From assembly GCA_026261815.1 (NCBI GenBank), contig JAMPIT010000539.1, forward strand, positions 5,472,501 to 5,536,500: DNA of 64,000 nucleotides, read 5' to 3'. Below are positions 26,404 to 39,700 of this stretch, piece after piece (positions within the stretch are counted from its first letter, which is position 1; every line of letters starts with the position of its first letter). A model generated the notes under the pieces. That model was not told where the DNA came from, did not search any database, and was given only the letters and a program-made list of their open reading frames with translations. The position numbers and the translations under genes are program-made. Source of the stretch: Monarcha castaneiventris obscurior. Lineage: Eukaryota > Chordata > Aves > Passeriformes > Monarchidae.

Positions 26404-29400
26404 ATGAAAACCACTGCCCTGCACTTCTGTAAATGGTTTCCAAATGCCAATACAAGTTGACCTGTGGCAAGTCTAAACATTGGCTAACCTACAATATCCT
26501 TTTAGGAACATAATAAAATACTTTAAAAGCCCTTTCAGGTCACACCATGAGTTGCTACTGCAGAAACATTTTTCATCTACAAAGAACTCCTGTATCGAAA
26601 AGGAACAAAAGCACTGACAAAAATAGAAGCAGCAAAAAATTGAGAAACACAAATACATCCACTGGCAAATGGATCAGCTTTGTTTGGCCAATCAAAGCCC
26701 TGTCAGCTTCAGCATGAGTGTGGTCAATGACAAGCCTATATGGCCAGGACACTCGAAACATCACAAAAGACAGTCCTGTTCCATTCTATTTACACTCACT
26801 TGCCCTTAAACAAACCTTCCATTTCTCTGGCTTAGGGATTTTGTATAATGCAGAAGTTTTCCTGGAGTGTGTAGATGGGACATGATTAGATTTATTTTTT
26901 TAATCCCAGAGTCTAATGTTAACCAGTTGCGAGTTCAAACAGTTGTTAAGATAATATATGTTCTTTTCTGTCCTTAATTCTCTCATTTCTCTCCTATGTC
27001 TTGTTATAACAAACAACAATTACCATGTTTTACTTTTATCTGATTTTATGATAAAGGAAGATATATTGCACCATTTTTCATGATGTATATCTTCAGTAGG
27101 GAAAGATCTTACTTTGGGACATAGGGTTTTACTGAGATTTATTCCCACAATTAATCTCAATGAATTATGTTTAATTAGATGCCTATTAATATTTTATGTC
27201 TACAATGAATCATAGAGCTAACTTGAGGAAACCAGAAATGCACTGAATTAAAATAAACGGTTGTTTAATTTGATATTGCACATAAATATCAGTAATGAAC
27301 CAGAAACATTTCATGCAGGCAATCATGTTCCCTGAAGAGATCCATAAGAAAATGTCCTTCTAAAGTTATTTGTCACGTCAAACCCTTGTAAAATGGGTAT
27401 TTGCTGTTGTCACTGTTGGTCCTCCACACAAGTGAATGACTGAAGGAATGTGTTTAATTTTTGTGCAGCTCTGTTCCATTGTCTCAGAGACACAGAGAGT
27501 AGCAGAGACACACAAACAGTGTGGATATATTTTAAAGAGCTGCTGGATGAGGTGCCTGTAGTGGGATTTGAAGGGTAGGGGGTGAAATAGTAAACATTGA
27601 ATTTGTACCAAAACTCTTTGCTCAGAAAGCTTAAAGTTGTCGAATTCTAAGGATTTTGGGGGGAGAGGGGAGAGGAAGGGAGGAGGCGTGAGGAAACACT
27701 TGGGAGGTTAAAGTGTAAACTTGCTCATTTCCGAAAAGTATTTGGGAACACTGAGCTCACAACGTGTTGAGGACATAAATTCATGTTGGTTCCCCCCAAA
27801 AATCCCTTTTCCTGCAGACATCTCCCCACTGGGGCCTGTGCCTGGCTCACAGCCCCACCTTCACTCCAAGGGCCTGTAGGCTCCAGGCCTCTCAGGAAGC
27901 AGCCAGGATATTCTTTTTCTCTAAATATTTGAAGTTTCCAGACTTTTTTATCAGTCCCAGACATCCTTTCTCAGTTCCCTTTTATTGTTTAGCCCTCCAT
28001 TATGCACCTGCACTGATTACCCAGGACACTTTTGAGCAGAGGATAAAGTCCAGTTTCTAATGGTGATTATTGATATTACCTCAAGGTACAAAATTCCTGC
28101 ACAAATTAATAAATAGAAAAATTCAAGAGATGAAGTTAAATTTCCTCTATCATGTAACCTAATTTTCTGCATTGATTTTCAAGAATCAGTGTATTAATTA
28201 ACTGTAATATGGACACATTTAGGACATGTTGCTCTTTCCCTGACTCCCCAAGAGTCCAAAGGTAGTGAGCACCTCAGTCATAATATTCAGAAAATAGGGA
28301 ATAGCATTCACATTTCAAAAAATGCCATTTTGAAGACCATAGATCAGTCAATCATAGAAAATTAATCATTACTCCTCAAGCAACACAAAAATAGTTTTTG
28401 GAATTTTTTTTTTTTTCTTTTTTGGGTTTTTTTTTTGTGGCCATGTTCTGCAGCAGTGCAGGTTTCCTTGACAGTGTAATCTGCAGTGGAAAATAGATAT
28501 TGATTTGTATTAGTGTTTTATTTCCTTAAATTTCTTCCTGGTCTTTGTAATTATGCAGAAGTAAGGAAACCAAGCTTTCTGTTTAAACTAACCTTGATGC
28601 TATATTGAAATATTGCTATTGTTCCATGCAAGTTTGAAGCAGAAGCTTTGGCTATGTGATTTCAACATCCAAATTGTAAAGAATTACAGTATTTATCCTC
28701 TGCAGACTTCAAGGAACTGGTTAAAAGAAAACAGGTTCTGACATCTTCAGTTTGGACGTCTTCTGGATTCAGTTTGGTTATTTTATTTTACAAGCTTTAT
28801 CTATTTATTATTAACTTTACTTAGGCAAGAATGGCAAAATCCCCAGAAAGACTTTCTTGGAAGAGTGTGCCAGTAGCTAAGTAAATGAATGCTTCAAAAA
28901 AAGCCCCATTTAAAAAGTCTGGTCACTAACAGCTTCATGTGTCATTGTGAGACAAATCAAAGAGTGCACGGTAAAAATTTTGGTAAGAAAGTTTTCATGG
29001 AAACTGACTTTAATGGAAAATATGGATTTCCAATATTTTTTTTTTTCATAACTGGTGAACACTTTTGATCAAATAAGTGTGTATTATAAAAAAGGTCATT
29101 TTTACTGCACATAAACCATTTCAAGCTCCTAACCTTTCCTTTTTGTCCCCTTTGAGTTGCCCACTTAGGCCAAACAGGCGGTTTAAGCATCTCTAGATGT
29201 GCCATACGGGAATACAGTTAAAATGCCTTTTGTCCTCTCCCCTGTCCTGTGTTCCACATCTGCTCTGCAGCTTCACTGGACATCACAGACAGGGCAAAAC
29301 CACAGGACAGGTCAGCAAGAGAAACCAGAACACTTCTTGGAGACCCTGACTAACCCACCACTGGCAACACAGAGGGAACCAGACTGACAAAACCTGGAGA

Positions 29401-29648
29401 CACCTGAATCAATACTTTGCAGTTTAGACTCATGGATTTCATGAGACAGATTTCTTTTTTTCAATATTCAAAGTTGAAATTTTCTACAGAACTATCACAT
29501 TTATCAGAGTGGCTTTAATAGTAAAGCACTCATATTTCAGTCCAGGAAAGCAAAGCTCTTGATACCATACATTAAAAAATAATGCCACACGTCTGACTGC
29601 TTTGGCAATGGTCTTAGCACACCAGCTGCTTGCCTCTCCCACTGCAGA

Positions 29649-29702
29649 TAGAGCTAAACTCATTCTCTGCTACTAGAGGGAAGAGAACTAAGTTTAGCTC
29701 TA
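29649..29702. other. 54-nt two-part hairpin (12-bp plus 6-bp stem)
   Basis: TAGAGCTAAACT (29649-29660) is an exact inverted copy of AGTTTAGCTCTA (29691-29702). Just inside, TTCTCT (29663-29668) pairs with AGAGAA (29682-29687), leaving a small 2x3 internal loop and a 13-nt apical loop. The size and shape resemble a short precursor-microRNA-like hairpin, although the perfect basal stem is short for one. No mobile element ends are seen around it. Confidence 0.6.
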
Positions 29703-30842
29703 CTAATTGCATTTTAGTCACAAGAATATAGCCATACACTCCACTTGGAAGGCTTCAAAATCTTTATCATAGCATAAATTTTTCCCTTGGAGAAAGGGAA
29801 AAAAATTAAAATACTGCCTCTAGTTTCTGCTCACTCCAAGAAGAAAGACATGCAGACTTGTACTACTACTTCGAATTTATGATTTAGGTTTCATTCTTCT
29901 TATAGAAAACAGAGCCATGCACTAGGATTAAAGGAATGGAAGTCTTTCCTTTAGTTTCTCCATTATAACCTTTAGATCTTAATTAATTTCAAAAAGGTAT
30001 ATTTTTGCTATGTTTCCCATTACTTTTCATCAGACAGAGACCCACAACTACTTCTTTTTTTCATTTTCATGTTATTACAACTTTTTATTTGATTTTAATT
30101 CATCTTGTGTATTAGCAATATGAGCTGAAAGCATTTTTACTTAAATCCAATTAAATTAGGTTTACACTGAATATTTCTAATTTTCTGTCCTGCCAGTGTC
30201 CAGACGATGAGCTCATAATACATTTATAAATGTTCTTAATTCTTATATTGTCTATTCTCTGCTAAATTTGAAGCCAAAGAAGCCATGGTAAATAATTCAA
30301 TATTAGAGCTTCAATAAAGGCAAAATTATTTCTTCTTAGCTTTTTTTAAAAGGGTACAAATCCTGCACAAATTCCACAAAAATCTACTCTGACCACTACA
30401 TTACTGGAACTGGAAGAATGCTAGACCAGTTCTGATTTATAGAGGTATTTCTCAAAGGTACTGTCTAGTTCTGTCATATGGGTGATGTGTTTTAGAAACA
30501 TGCACAGTAAAACTTTGGGGTGAAATTAATCCCCTTTGTCTCCTTCCTAAAACTGAAAGCAAAAAAATAGAAGAAATTCAATGAAAAAAAAAAAAAAGAA
30601 ACAAAAACTCTAAGTCTGACCAGACTACAAGCTTTGCTCTAATATTATTTACAGGATCTATGAAGTGTGCTGATTAGGACAATATTTTTCCTCCTACGTG
30701 GAAGATAGAATGCCAGAAATACAACAAGCATAAGAAACAGCTTGGCAGAGGGTTGGCATTTCAAGGGCACTTGTGGGGGAGAGAAATTTGATAGCTAGAT
30801 TAGGGAAAAATAAAGTGACTTTCCAACTAATTAATGTGCCAT

Positions 30843-31389
30843 TGTCAAGGTTTAATCCCAGGTGGCAGCGAAGCCCCAGGCACTGAACTCACTCCCCCAC
30901 CTCTGCTTCCCCGTGGGGAGGGAACCAGAAAGGAAAGGTAAAGATCTCATGGGCTGAGGTAAGAATAGTTTAATAATTGAAACAAAATAGAATACACCAA
31001 TACTACTATTACTAATAATAATAAAAAGGAGGGAGAGGAATAAAGCCCAAGACATAAGTGATGCAATACACAACTGCTCAGCACCCACTGAATGAAGCCC
31101 AGCCTGTACCCAACCAGCAGTCACTGCCCCCCAGCCAACTCCTCCAGTTTATGTACTGGGCATCACGTTCCATGGTGTGCAATATCCCTCTGGCCAGTCT
31201 GGGTCAGCTGTCCTGGCCATGCTCTCCCCTGGTTTCCTTGCCAGAGCATGGGAACTGAGAAGTCCTTGACTGAGAGCAAGCCCTGCTCAGCAACAACCAA
31301 ACATCAGTGTTATCCTCATGCTCAACCCAAATCACAGCACTGTACAGGACATGAAGAAAATGAACTCTATCCCAGCTAAAACCAGGCCA
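30843..31389 (+). mobile_element. Solo LTR, ERVL-like, related to the one at 18 kb
   Basis: It begins TGTCAAGGTTTAATCCCAG, contains TGAGGTAAGAATAGTTTAATAA, and ends in the CCCAGCTAAAACCAG block. These match the start, middle and end of the 18095-18610 element in order and spacing, so both belong to one avian LTR family. The 3' boundary is uncertain because the expected terminal CACA is altered, and no convincing target duplication remains. This copy looks older or differently diverged than the first. No internal retroviral genes are attached. Confidence 0.62.
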
Positions 31390-34300
31390 ACTGTCAATTG
31401 GTAATAAATTCCAGCCATTCTATGTATGTTATATTAGAATTATATAGTAGGTTCATACCATTGAAATCAATGAAAGTTCTTCTAATAAGACCTTATCATT
31501 TGGAAATCAAATTTATTTTTAAAATCAACAGGAGTGTTTATTTTGGAAATCCATGAGGACAGGAAATAAGTCAAAACTCAGTCTTAACATCTAGCCAATT
31601 AAAATAGATCAATTTTTCAAACCTTCCTCTACTGAATATACACAAACAACATAAATTTCAGAATTTTCTCAAAGTGTTCATATTAAGAGCTTCCTCTTGT
31701 CCTCCTGCTCTGGGACACTCTATTCATTATGAGAAGCAAAGTTCTTATTCTTCAAAAAGTAAGTAACATGTTTTTTTCTTCTATTAGATAATTCCCTCAC
31801 TCACACTCAGTGCCAAGTTCTTCCTTTTCATCTCAGTCATCAAACCAAAGTTTAGAGCCCATCAAAAGTAGCTTTGCTGTTGAATTCATCGTAGCCAACT
31901 TTGTGGTCTCAAGGAATATTAAGAATCTAAATGCTAAGTGCTGTCATTTATGTATTTTCCCAGTCCTGTAATAGACTGACTTTGCTTCTATGCAGAAAAA
32001 TGCAAAAATCTCACCACTATAGTGACTAGCCCACATAGAGATGCTGCATTTATAGCTTTTTTCATATGAAGAGGATTGCAAAAGAAAGAAAATTGTCTAC
32101 AAACTTATTACCATTATGTGAATGTGTTGAATTATATTTTCATAAGACTAGTCCATTAGCTCTTAGGTCTGGTATATTGTATAGCAAAGCAGCAGGACTC
32201 TGCAATAAAGACACATCACAATAGTAAAGGTTGAGCTAAAGAACAGAAACTTTAACCCAAGCAGGACCAAAAAGACATGTTAAATTTAAATTAAGAATGA
32301 GTGGAGGACTGGGATCAGCCAGTATTTGATTTAGCTGGAAGGAAGCAAGGTTATTTTAAGAGTATTTAATAAAATCCAAGAAAAATCAGACTTCTGAGAT
32401 GTTGAGAGAAAAATGGATTATAGTGACATGGATACAGAGGGCTGGTTTACTACCAAAGTGCATAAGCAATAAGCTTATTCATTTAAAAGTAACAAAATTT
32501 TACTTTTGATGCCCTTAAGGACATTCTTCAGTTCTTCCTTTAGGTATGCTTCAAGGGAAGAACGAAACTTTCTAATCATTCATTTAAATGATGTCGTTTA
32601 AACTGTATCACAAAGTGAGCTACAAATGACAACACTCCAGAACTGGATCACTGACTGCCTGCTTTGGGACACATAAAGCAACTTGCAGAGCACAGCTGCT
32701 AATTATGTTTTTAATTTATTCCTTCTTGCTTATTAGAGGATTGTTTTTCAAACACAAGTGAAAATAAGGGAAAGAGGACTTATTACAGAGTGCTAGAGAC
32801 AACCAACACTGTATTGGAGACAGTAGCCTGCCTACAGATTTTTATATCCTGTTTGCTCCAACTTTAGAGGAATCATAATTTCTTTGTACTCTAGACACTA
32901 ACCTTAACTGTAAGATAAGTAAAATTCAAAGTAATTGTAACAGAGTTATGGTGTCTGATTAAAGCATTTGGTATCTAGAATAAAACAGCGTTGCTTATCT
33001 TGTTTTAAGCTGAGTACACTGCATAATCAATACTCAAGGCTCTTTGTTGGGCTTGTATTTGGTATAATGAAGGTACTACTTGACTATAACCTGTTGACAG
33101 TTTTGTTAGTGGATTTTTTTTTTCTCCAGAATCACGTAAATTTCACTCTGAAATGCAAAAATCTGTTTGGTAAACATCCCAAATTCTTTGTCATATCCAC
33201 GTTTCTCTTTAGGGGTGTGTATGTCTGGCATCTGATTTAATTAACATAGCTTATATCTGATTATATTAAATCATGAATGATTAAAATCCAAACATCAGAC
33301 ATAAATTTCTGTTAACTTTATGTGTTTACATTACATCAGAAGCACTGCTCTGCTGTGGTCTCAGTGGACTCTCAGAGGCAGGAGCTGGCTGGCTGCCCAT
33401 CTCCCCACACAGATCCAGGACATTCTGGGCCCTGTAGCTAAAGAGAGCTTCATCAAAGGGAAGGGAAGGGCTTGGTTCTGTACAAGGAATAAGAGAATGA
33501 GTTCAGCTGGAACAAAGTTTCATTGCAAAGCCCCTACCCTGCATAGATTAAATTTGATACTTACGCATACATAAGTACTTGCTCATATACATTTCCCCCA
33601 GAAGTCAATTTGCTTAAAATACTGAAGATTGGATTAAGGTTTAATATCAATCCTGGCTGAAAGTCCACGTTTATAATCAACAAAAGAAGAAATCAGCCCA
33701 TCCCAATATCCAACAGGCAATTTACACTACAGCCAGACCAACCCATGCCACGCAGGTGTGGTGCCACTCATATTCTGCAGTATTTTGCCTCCACTCACTG
33801 CTTGCTCTCGATATAGCTTAGCACAGATGCCTTAAACCATAAATAATTTCAGCCTTCCTGAATGCAGATAAGACACAGCACAGAAATATGGTGACATTTC
33901 ATTTTAGGATATATTTAAGTAACTCAGAAACCTACAACATAAAACAGGAAACATGAAAACAATTTTCTTTCTGTAAATGGATGTATCCTGGTATGTGGAA
34001 AAGGAAAGCAAACATTTGGCTGGACTGGACAATATTATAAGATCTTCATACTAATATTAAAAGACCAAATCGATTGAGACTAGTAAAAAGGAAATTTTGT
34101 GAGAAGCCACTAATTATAATTAAAAAAAACCATGTATGCTAGCTAACCATCTGCCACCAAGGGAACAAATTTACCTGCTATTAATTTTGGAGATAAACAC
34201 AGAGCTGAAATACCAGATTGCACAACTTTGGGAACAAAATCACTGTCATGCAAAAGGGGGGTGTACGGCTATAGCATTTAACAACTTTCACATAGCTCCA

Positions 34301-36714
34301 GTGTCTGGACATGAAAAATGTTCCAGACTTTGCTAGGAATGGGTGTGTCATACACGCATGTACTGCTACCTAATATTTTGACTATCAGCTTCTTGTGATG
34401 TAACATTTTGGCCTGATGTTGACCAGCACCTCTGACCACATCTGTTGGGTGCTGGTTACAAGACATCAAATGGAGCAGCAGAAATATAGGATGATCAACA
34501 GATAAAGATCTTTATTTAAACTGATCTCAGTTTCAAGTCCATAAGGAAATTAACTCAAATCATTCCAGACTAACTGGAAGTCATGATCCACCATATGTAG
34601 CAAGTAAGATTTTCTGATGTATTTTCAATTAAATTCAAAAATCAGGCTGACAGTATATCAACAATCTCTTAAAATCATAATATCAAGGGTACTGAGACAG
34701 GCACATTGCCATTTTATAGCTTTGAAAAATGCCAGCTTACACTCTTCTCTTGATGCATCTTACCATGTATATGCCCCTTATAACAGAGTTATCTACTTCT
34801 CCATCTGCATGTAGGATAATATTTAAAGCAAAGATTTGGTGGGAGGAGAAAATAAAAAAGCATCAGGAGATGAGCTGAGAAGAGAGCAGGTAAAGCTGTT
34901 TCTGCCAAGAGCTGGCACATAATTTACTACCCATGAACATGCAGAGAAGCTGCATAGAAAAATGTACATGAATAACTGTAATTCTGACTGCATTTTTGTA
35001 CTATAAATCTTAAGATCCCCTGTCCACTTATTTAAAGTAAGAATGTTGCCTAATTATCAGTGACATTTAAATCCAAAGGAATACTCAGTAAAGGTAAATG
35101 TCTTAGATGGGACTAGTGAGTTTACCCCATGAATTCACAGTCAGCTGCCTCATTTATGTTGGTTCAAGTTCTGGGTTTTTCTTTTCATAATTCCTTGGAT
35201 TAGATTATCCAAAGCAACATTTTAATACTCACCTCACCCCACAAAGTGAACTATGAATAATATCAGAGGCCATTTTATACTCTCTAGATATTTATATATA
35301 CTAGTTTATATTCCTGAAGACTGTCAAATCTATTTTTCGTTAGTCATAAAAATTCAGCTGTTGTATAACTGCTTGGTTCTAGATGGATAGGAAGTAAGTG
35401 AATCACTGGATTTTGATTTCTAAGAATCTGGAGTATTACAATGAATAAAACTCTTTTTCTTTACAGAAATCAGTGTTACACAATGATAAGCAGAATTATC
35501 TTTTCTCAGTCTGCAAAATGTTCTGTTAAATACAGTGATTTTTTTCAGATGCAATAAAAACATTAGAAGGCTTATTTTTAGTTCAAATTTAGTATATTTT
35601 GTTTAACATGTTACAACCCCACCACTCCCGTCCCCACTACGTTTATTTTTTGTTCACCCTTGCTGTAGGAAAATACCTGAAACTTTCACAATGAGATGAC
35701 AGACTGGATGTTATGCTATGAAAGAGGAAACATCACTTTCAGCTCTATCCAGCACTGCCACAAGACCTGTATCCTTAGTTCTCCAACAGTTATCTAAGTA
35801 GCTTACAGCTCTGTTGGTCCAGAAATAGAAATCAGGAGGATACCCAGTAAAATCACTGGCACAGCTAAGATAAAAATTCAGCTTAGTCCCATGAAAATTC
35901 CACTGAGGGTAGGAAATGCTACAGTAGCAATCTATGCAAGGAGAAAAATGAGAACATAGGAAAAAGATAATTTCTGTAAAAGAGGTGTAGATTGTAATGC
36001 TGTGCTGCTTCTGATTGCTGGAGTGAGCCAGCTGAAAGTGGTGGTTGTGATCCTGTGCATCACTGAAGAGTGGGATAACACACACATACACAAAAGAACT
36101 GTATCCTTTGGGAGATCTGGGTATTATATCCACACACAGGAAAGTCAAGAAACTTTAGAGAGGTTTCTTCAGTTTAAAAGATAGTTTAGAAATCCTTAAA
36201 ACTTTGAGGTCTAATATTTTATGCTTAATGTTTTGCATAGGAACAGCAAACCATTTTACAAGGGGCCTGAATCAGCAAAAATATTCTGACAATTTCTCAG
36301 CACTTCAATGACACAGATTCCCTGTGTCAAAGTCTGTTCTCATTTATGAGGATATAAATATAGAGCAACTCTTCTTTGGAGGAGGTGGTGACAGTTTATA
36401 AATTCATTTCAAAAGATTTCTTGCAAATTAGTCTAAAACCATTGTATAAATAATGAGTTTCTCATTTCTCTGTTTAGTGTATTAATAGAAGAGGATTTCC
36501 TGAATGGTAAAAAAAAATCACTGTCTGTAGGACTCATACAACTACACCAAGCAACAGCAGAACTGTTACAGTGTGACATTTTCATACGTTACAAATGTGG
36601 TTTATTTCTGACTAAAAGATAACACTGTGTTGGCCCTGGACATAATTGGAAAAAAAAGGGTTTTTAATTCCTACTCGCTGACCCGTGTTTCAGTCACACA
36701 ATCACTGGACTTAC

Positions 36715-36730
36715 AGCTCATCAATGAGCT
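36715..36730. other. 16-bp near-perfect palindrome
   Basis: AGCTCAT-CA-ATGAGCT is a 7-bp inverted repeat around two bases. It lies in a slightly GC-richer stretch (about 36680-36840) within AT-rich DNA that looks less decayed than its neighbours. It may be a protein-binding site in a conserved non-coding element, but nothing in the sequence alone proves this. Confidence 0.4.
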
Positions 36731-39700
36731 CGGGCAGCCAGCAGTTAGCAGGCTGTAATTACTATGAGAATGGCCTTCAGATGTCCTATGGTCCAGCAGT
36801 GGCCACGGGCCGTGGGCTGAGTAACATTTGTGTGGAGATTGTATGAACTTTAGAGCATCTGAATGATCAGTCTCTCACACATGCACACACCCACACACTG
36901 TCTGTCTCTATTTTTCATCTTGAAAATGAGATGTCAATAAGACATTACTTTTAGCTATGGTTTTTTTGTTACATTAATGGCAGAATGGTACTAACAGATG
37001 ATCTCAACATTTCCTAGGAGACACTCATGGCTTCAGTAAACATGCACCACTGGGTACCAGCCAGAGTCTGACAACCTTTGTCATTCCCTGAACACCATTT
37101 CACTGCACAACTACTCCAATGGAGAAATTCAGGTATTTTTTAACTTGGAATACTGGAATCTAGCCCTTTTGAGACAGGAAAGACTTGTGTCTATATTGGA
37201 AAGTTTTTACATTCCAACCTTACTTTTGAGAAACTGCTGTTGGTTTCAGTGAATTAGAGACTGCAGAACCAGGCCACATTTGTTTTGGTGACTTGTGAGA
37301 ATCTACCAATATTTATCCAAACTTTTTATTGCATATGTAAGGGTCATCCATTCATAAACATTGGCTCCTTACTATCCACAACTCATTAGTATAACCTCAC
37401 CTGAAAACACCAAGAGGAAGTTTTCTTTGAAAAGCTCTTTTGCAGGTAGCTCATATTTTAGCAAAAATGTTGCTGCCATTAGATGTTTGTTTGGCCTTTT
37501 TTTTTATTTAAAATACTCTAGGTTTTGAAATACAGAGTTCTTTTAAAATGCCATCAGCTTACCTGCCCAACTGAATCCAGAGGCTTTTCTCCTCTGTAAG
37601 AACTCAAAAAAGGTTGACTTCTTTGAAGATGCGGGAGGAGAGATCAAACGCATCTAGAATTAAGTCAGTTCTCAGGTGCAGCACTACTTAGCAAAATCAA
37701 GGGTATTGCTTATTCTCAATGCTTGCCTCTCCACAACTGCAGGACTCTGAGCATTGCTTTGGAACCCTCCAGAACTTGACAATTATTCCTAACCCTGGGG
37801 AAACCCAAACATCCTCACTTCATCCCAGCTCCCAGTGTTGCAAAACTGTAACTCCATCTTGCAAGAATCAGGACTTCAGTGCCCAATTATCCCATAAAGA
37901 GGTCATTTATATTTTATTTCTGATTTTTAAGACAGAGAACAGTCCTCAGCTTGATTCCCTGGGAGGATTCCAGCCCTCCAAAGCTCCTCCATGCTCCTCA
38001 TGTTTACCTTTATATCTTTAAATCTTTTTCATTCAAATCAAGGAGCATGTATTTGCTCCAGAGGAAGCACCAAGAAAGTCTGCTTTCTGTATGTAATAGG
38101 GCTGCCTGTTGCTAATGAAACTCAGGCTGTGCCCATATCCCTGTGTCAGCCATGTGAAGGGCTGGGCACTGCATTCTGCTGTAGTACAGGAGGTACTGCA
38201 CTGGATTACCCTCTTAGGGCAGTACAGCCACAGAGTGAATATCCCTGTGTTTCTGATCCCTGTCTGGAGTCCAACCCTGATGGCTAAGGTGGGATCCATT
38301 ACATCAGCCACGCACAGGCTGTGTGAAGCAAGGACAGCTCCCAAAAGGGTTTTAATCAGTGTATACCTCCTGTCTAATCCACACTGGCACAGACAGCTCT
38401 CGAAAACTTCTCTCCACCCAGGAGAATTATTTTCTCACTCAAAATAATAGACTTCAAAGCACATATTGGACAAAAAGAAGTAATTCTGTAATAATTCCAT
38501 TTGAAAATATGACAGATGAGCAAAGTATCCATGGCTGCCTAATTACATTTTCCTCCTTCTTTCATGATATTTTCCGTATTACATCTAATTGCAAATAAGT
38601 GGCCTGATCATTTCTGAGCCATGCTGCTCAAAGTTGTATTGATTATCAATAATATTAAGGTTCATTTATTACATTATTTCTAGCCCAGGTGCCCGGATTG
38701 GAAAGCATGGTTACTCTTCCTTAAGCACCTCAGCTGTTTAAAATTAGATGAGTTTGTTACTTTCATGAATGAAAAAAAAGCTTTCCAATTTTACTTTTTC
38801 AGCATTTCTCTTTCTACCTTACCTACTTAAATATTTGTTTCTATTTCACAATGATCATCTCTCAGCCCAAGAGGCATTAATTTCACAAAACCATGCAATA
38901 AAACAATTCAATGTTATGCTAAGCCACCCAAGGTAGCTTAATAGAACTAATGTGACTATTTTAGAATGCAAGATGGGTTGTTTCAAGCATAAAGGGTAAA
39001 TATCCATGGTGGTGTGCTCTGCACACTGGGCTGTAAAGAAGTTTGATGATAGAAATGGATAATCTTAGATTGTAAGGCCTTACAAGTAACTCACACATTT
39101 CAGGAGATGTTATTTGATTTTTTTTCTTGTCAGTTTTTCTTACAGTAAATGTTTTTTTTTTTTTTCCTTGTAATAATAGATATCTTTCATTGGATGCAGC
39201 CTATAAGAAATCCCCAGAACTATTTTTCATTCATTTTTTGTTTGTTTCCTAAGCAAAAGTGCAGTAAGGAATAAGAAAGGTTCATTTAATGCTACGTATT
39301 GTCTATTAACTTTACAAGAGAACAAGCTGTGAACATGCATCAGTGTGGTCATGTGCAGTATTAGGAAAATGCACAGCCATTAATAAAGAACATACATACC
39401 TCTGGGGGTAAGATAAACCTGTTATTTCCCAAAAATCATGGCTTTCCTTCTTTAAGTGACTCCCCACAAGATAATTATGCCCTTATCACTGACATAGTTA
39501 ATTTTCTTTGCACCTCTAGTGTGTTCAAACTGCAGAGCTACCACTGACTCTTGTTTTCAAGGCCATGGGTGCAGGTCAAGGACTGACTCTTACCAACTTT
39601 GCCTTCACTGAACAGGCAAGGCAAGGCAGCAGAGCAGAGCCTTCATCCCAGATACCATCACCAGTCACCTTGTGAGCTTTAGAAAAGGCTACAAACTCAA

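Larger units (their letters stand above)
22988..30842. other. AT-rich unique sequence, no gene recognised
   Basis: Long AT-rich unique stretch with T homopolymer runs near 28404-28436. Two imperfect-hairpin elements, listed separately, are the only structures I could single out. No open frame has a recognisable domain. Confidence 0.55.
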
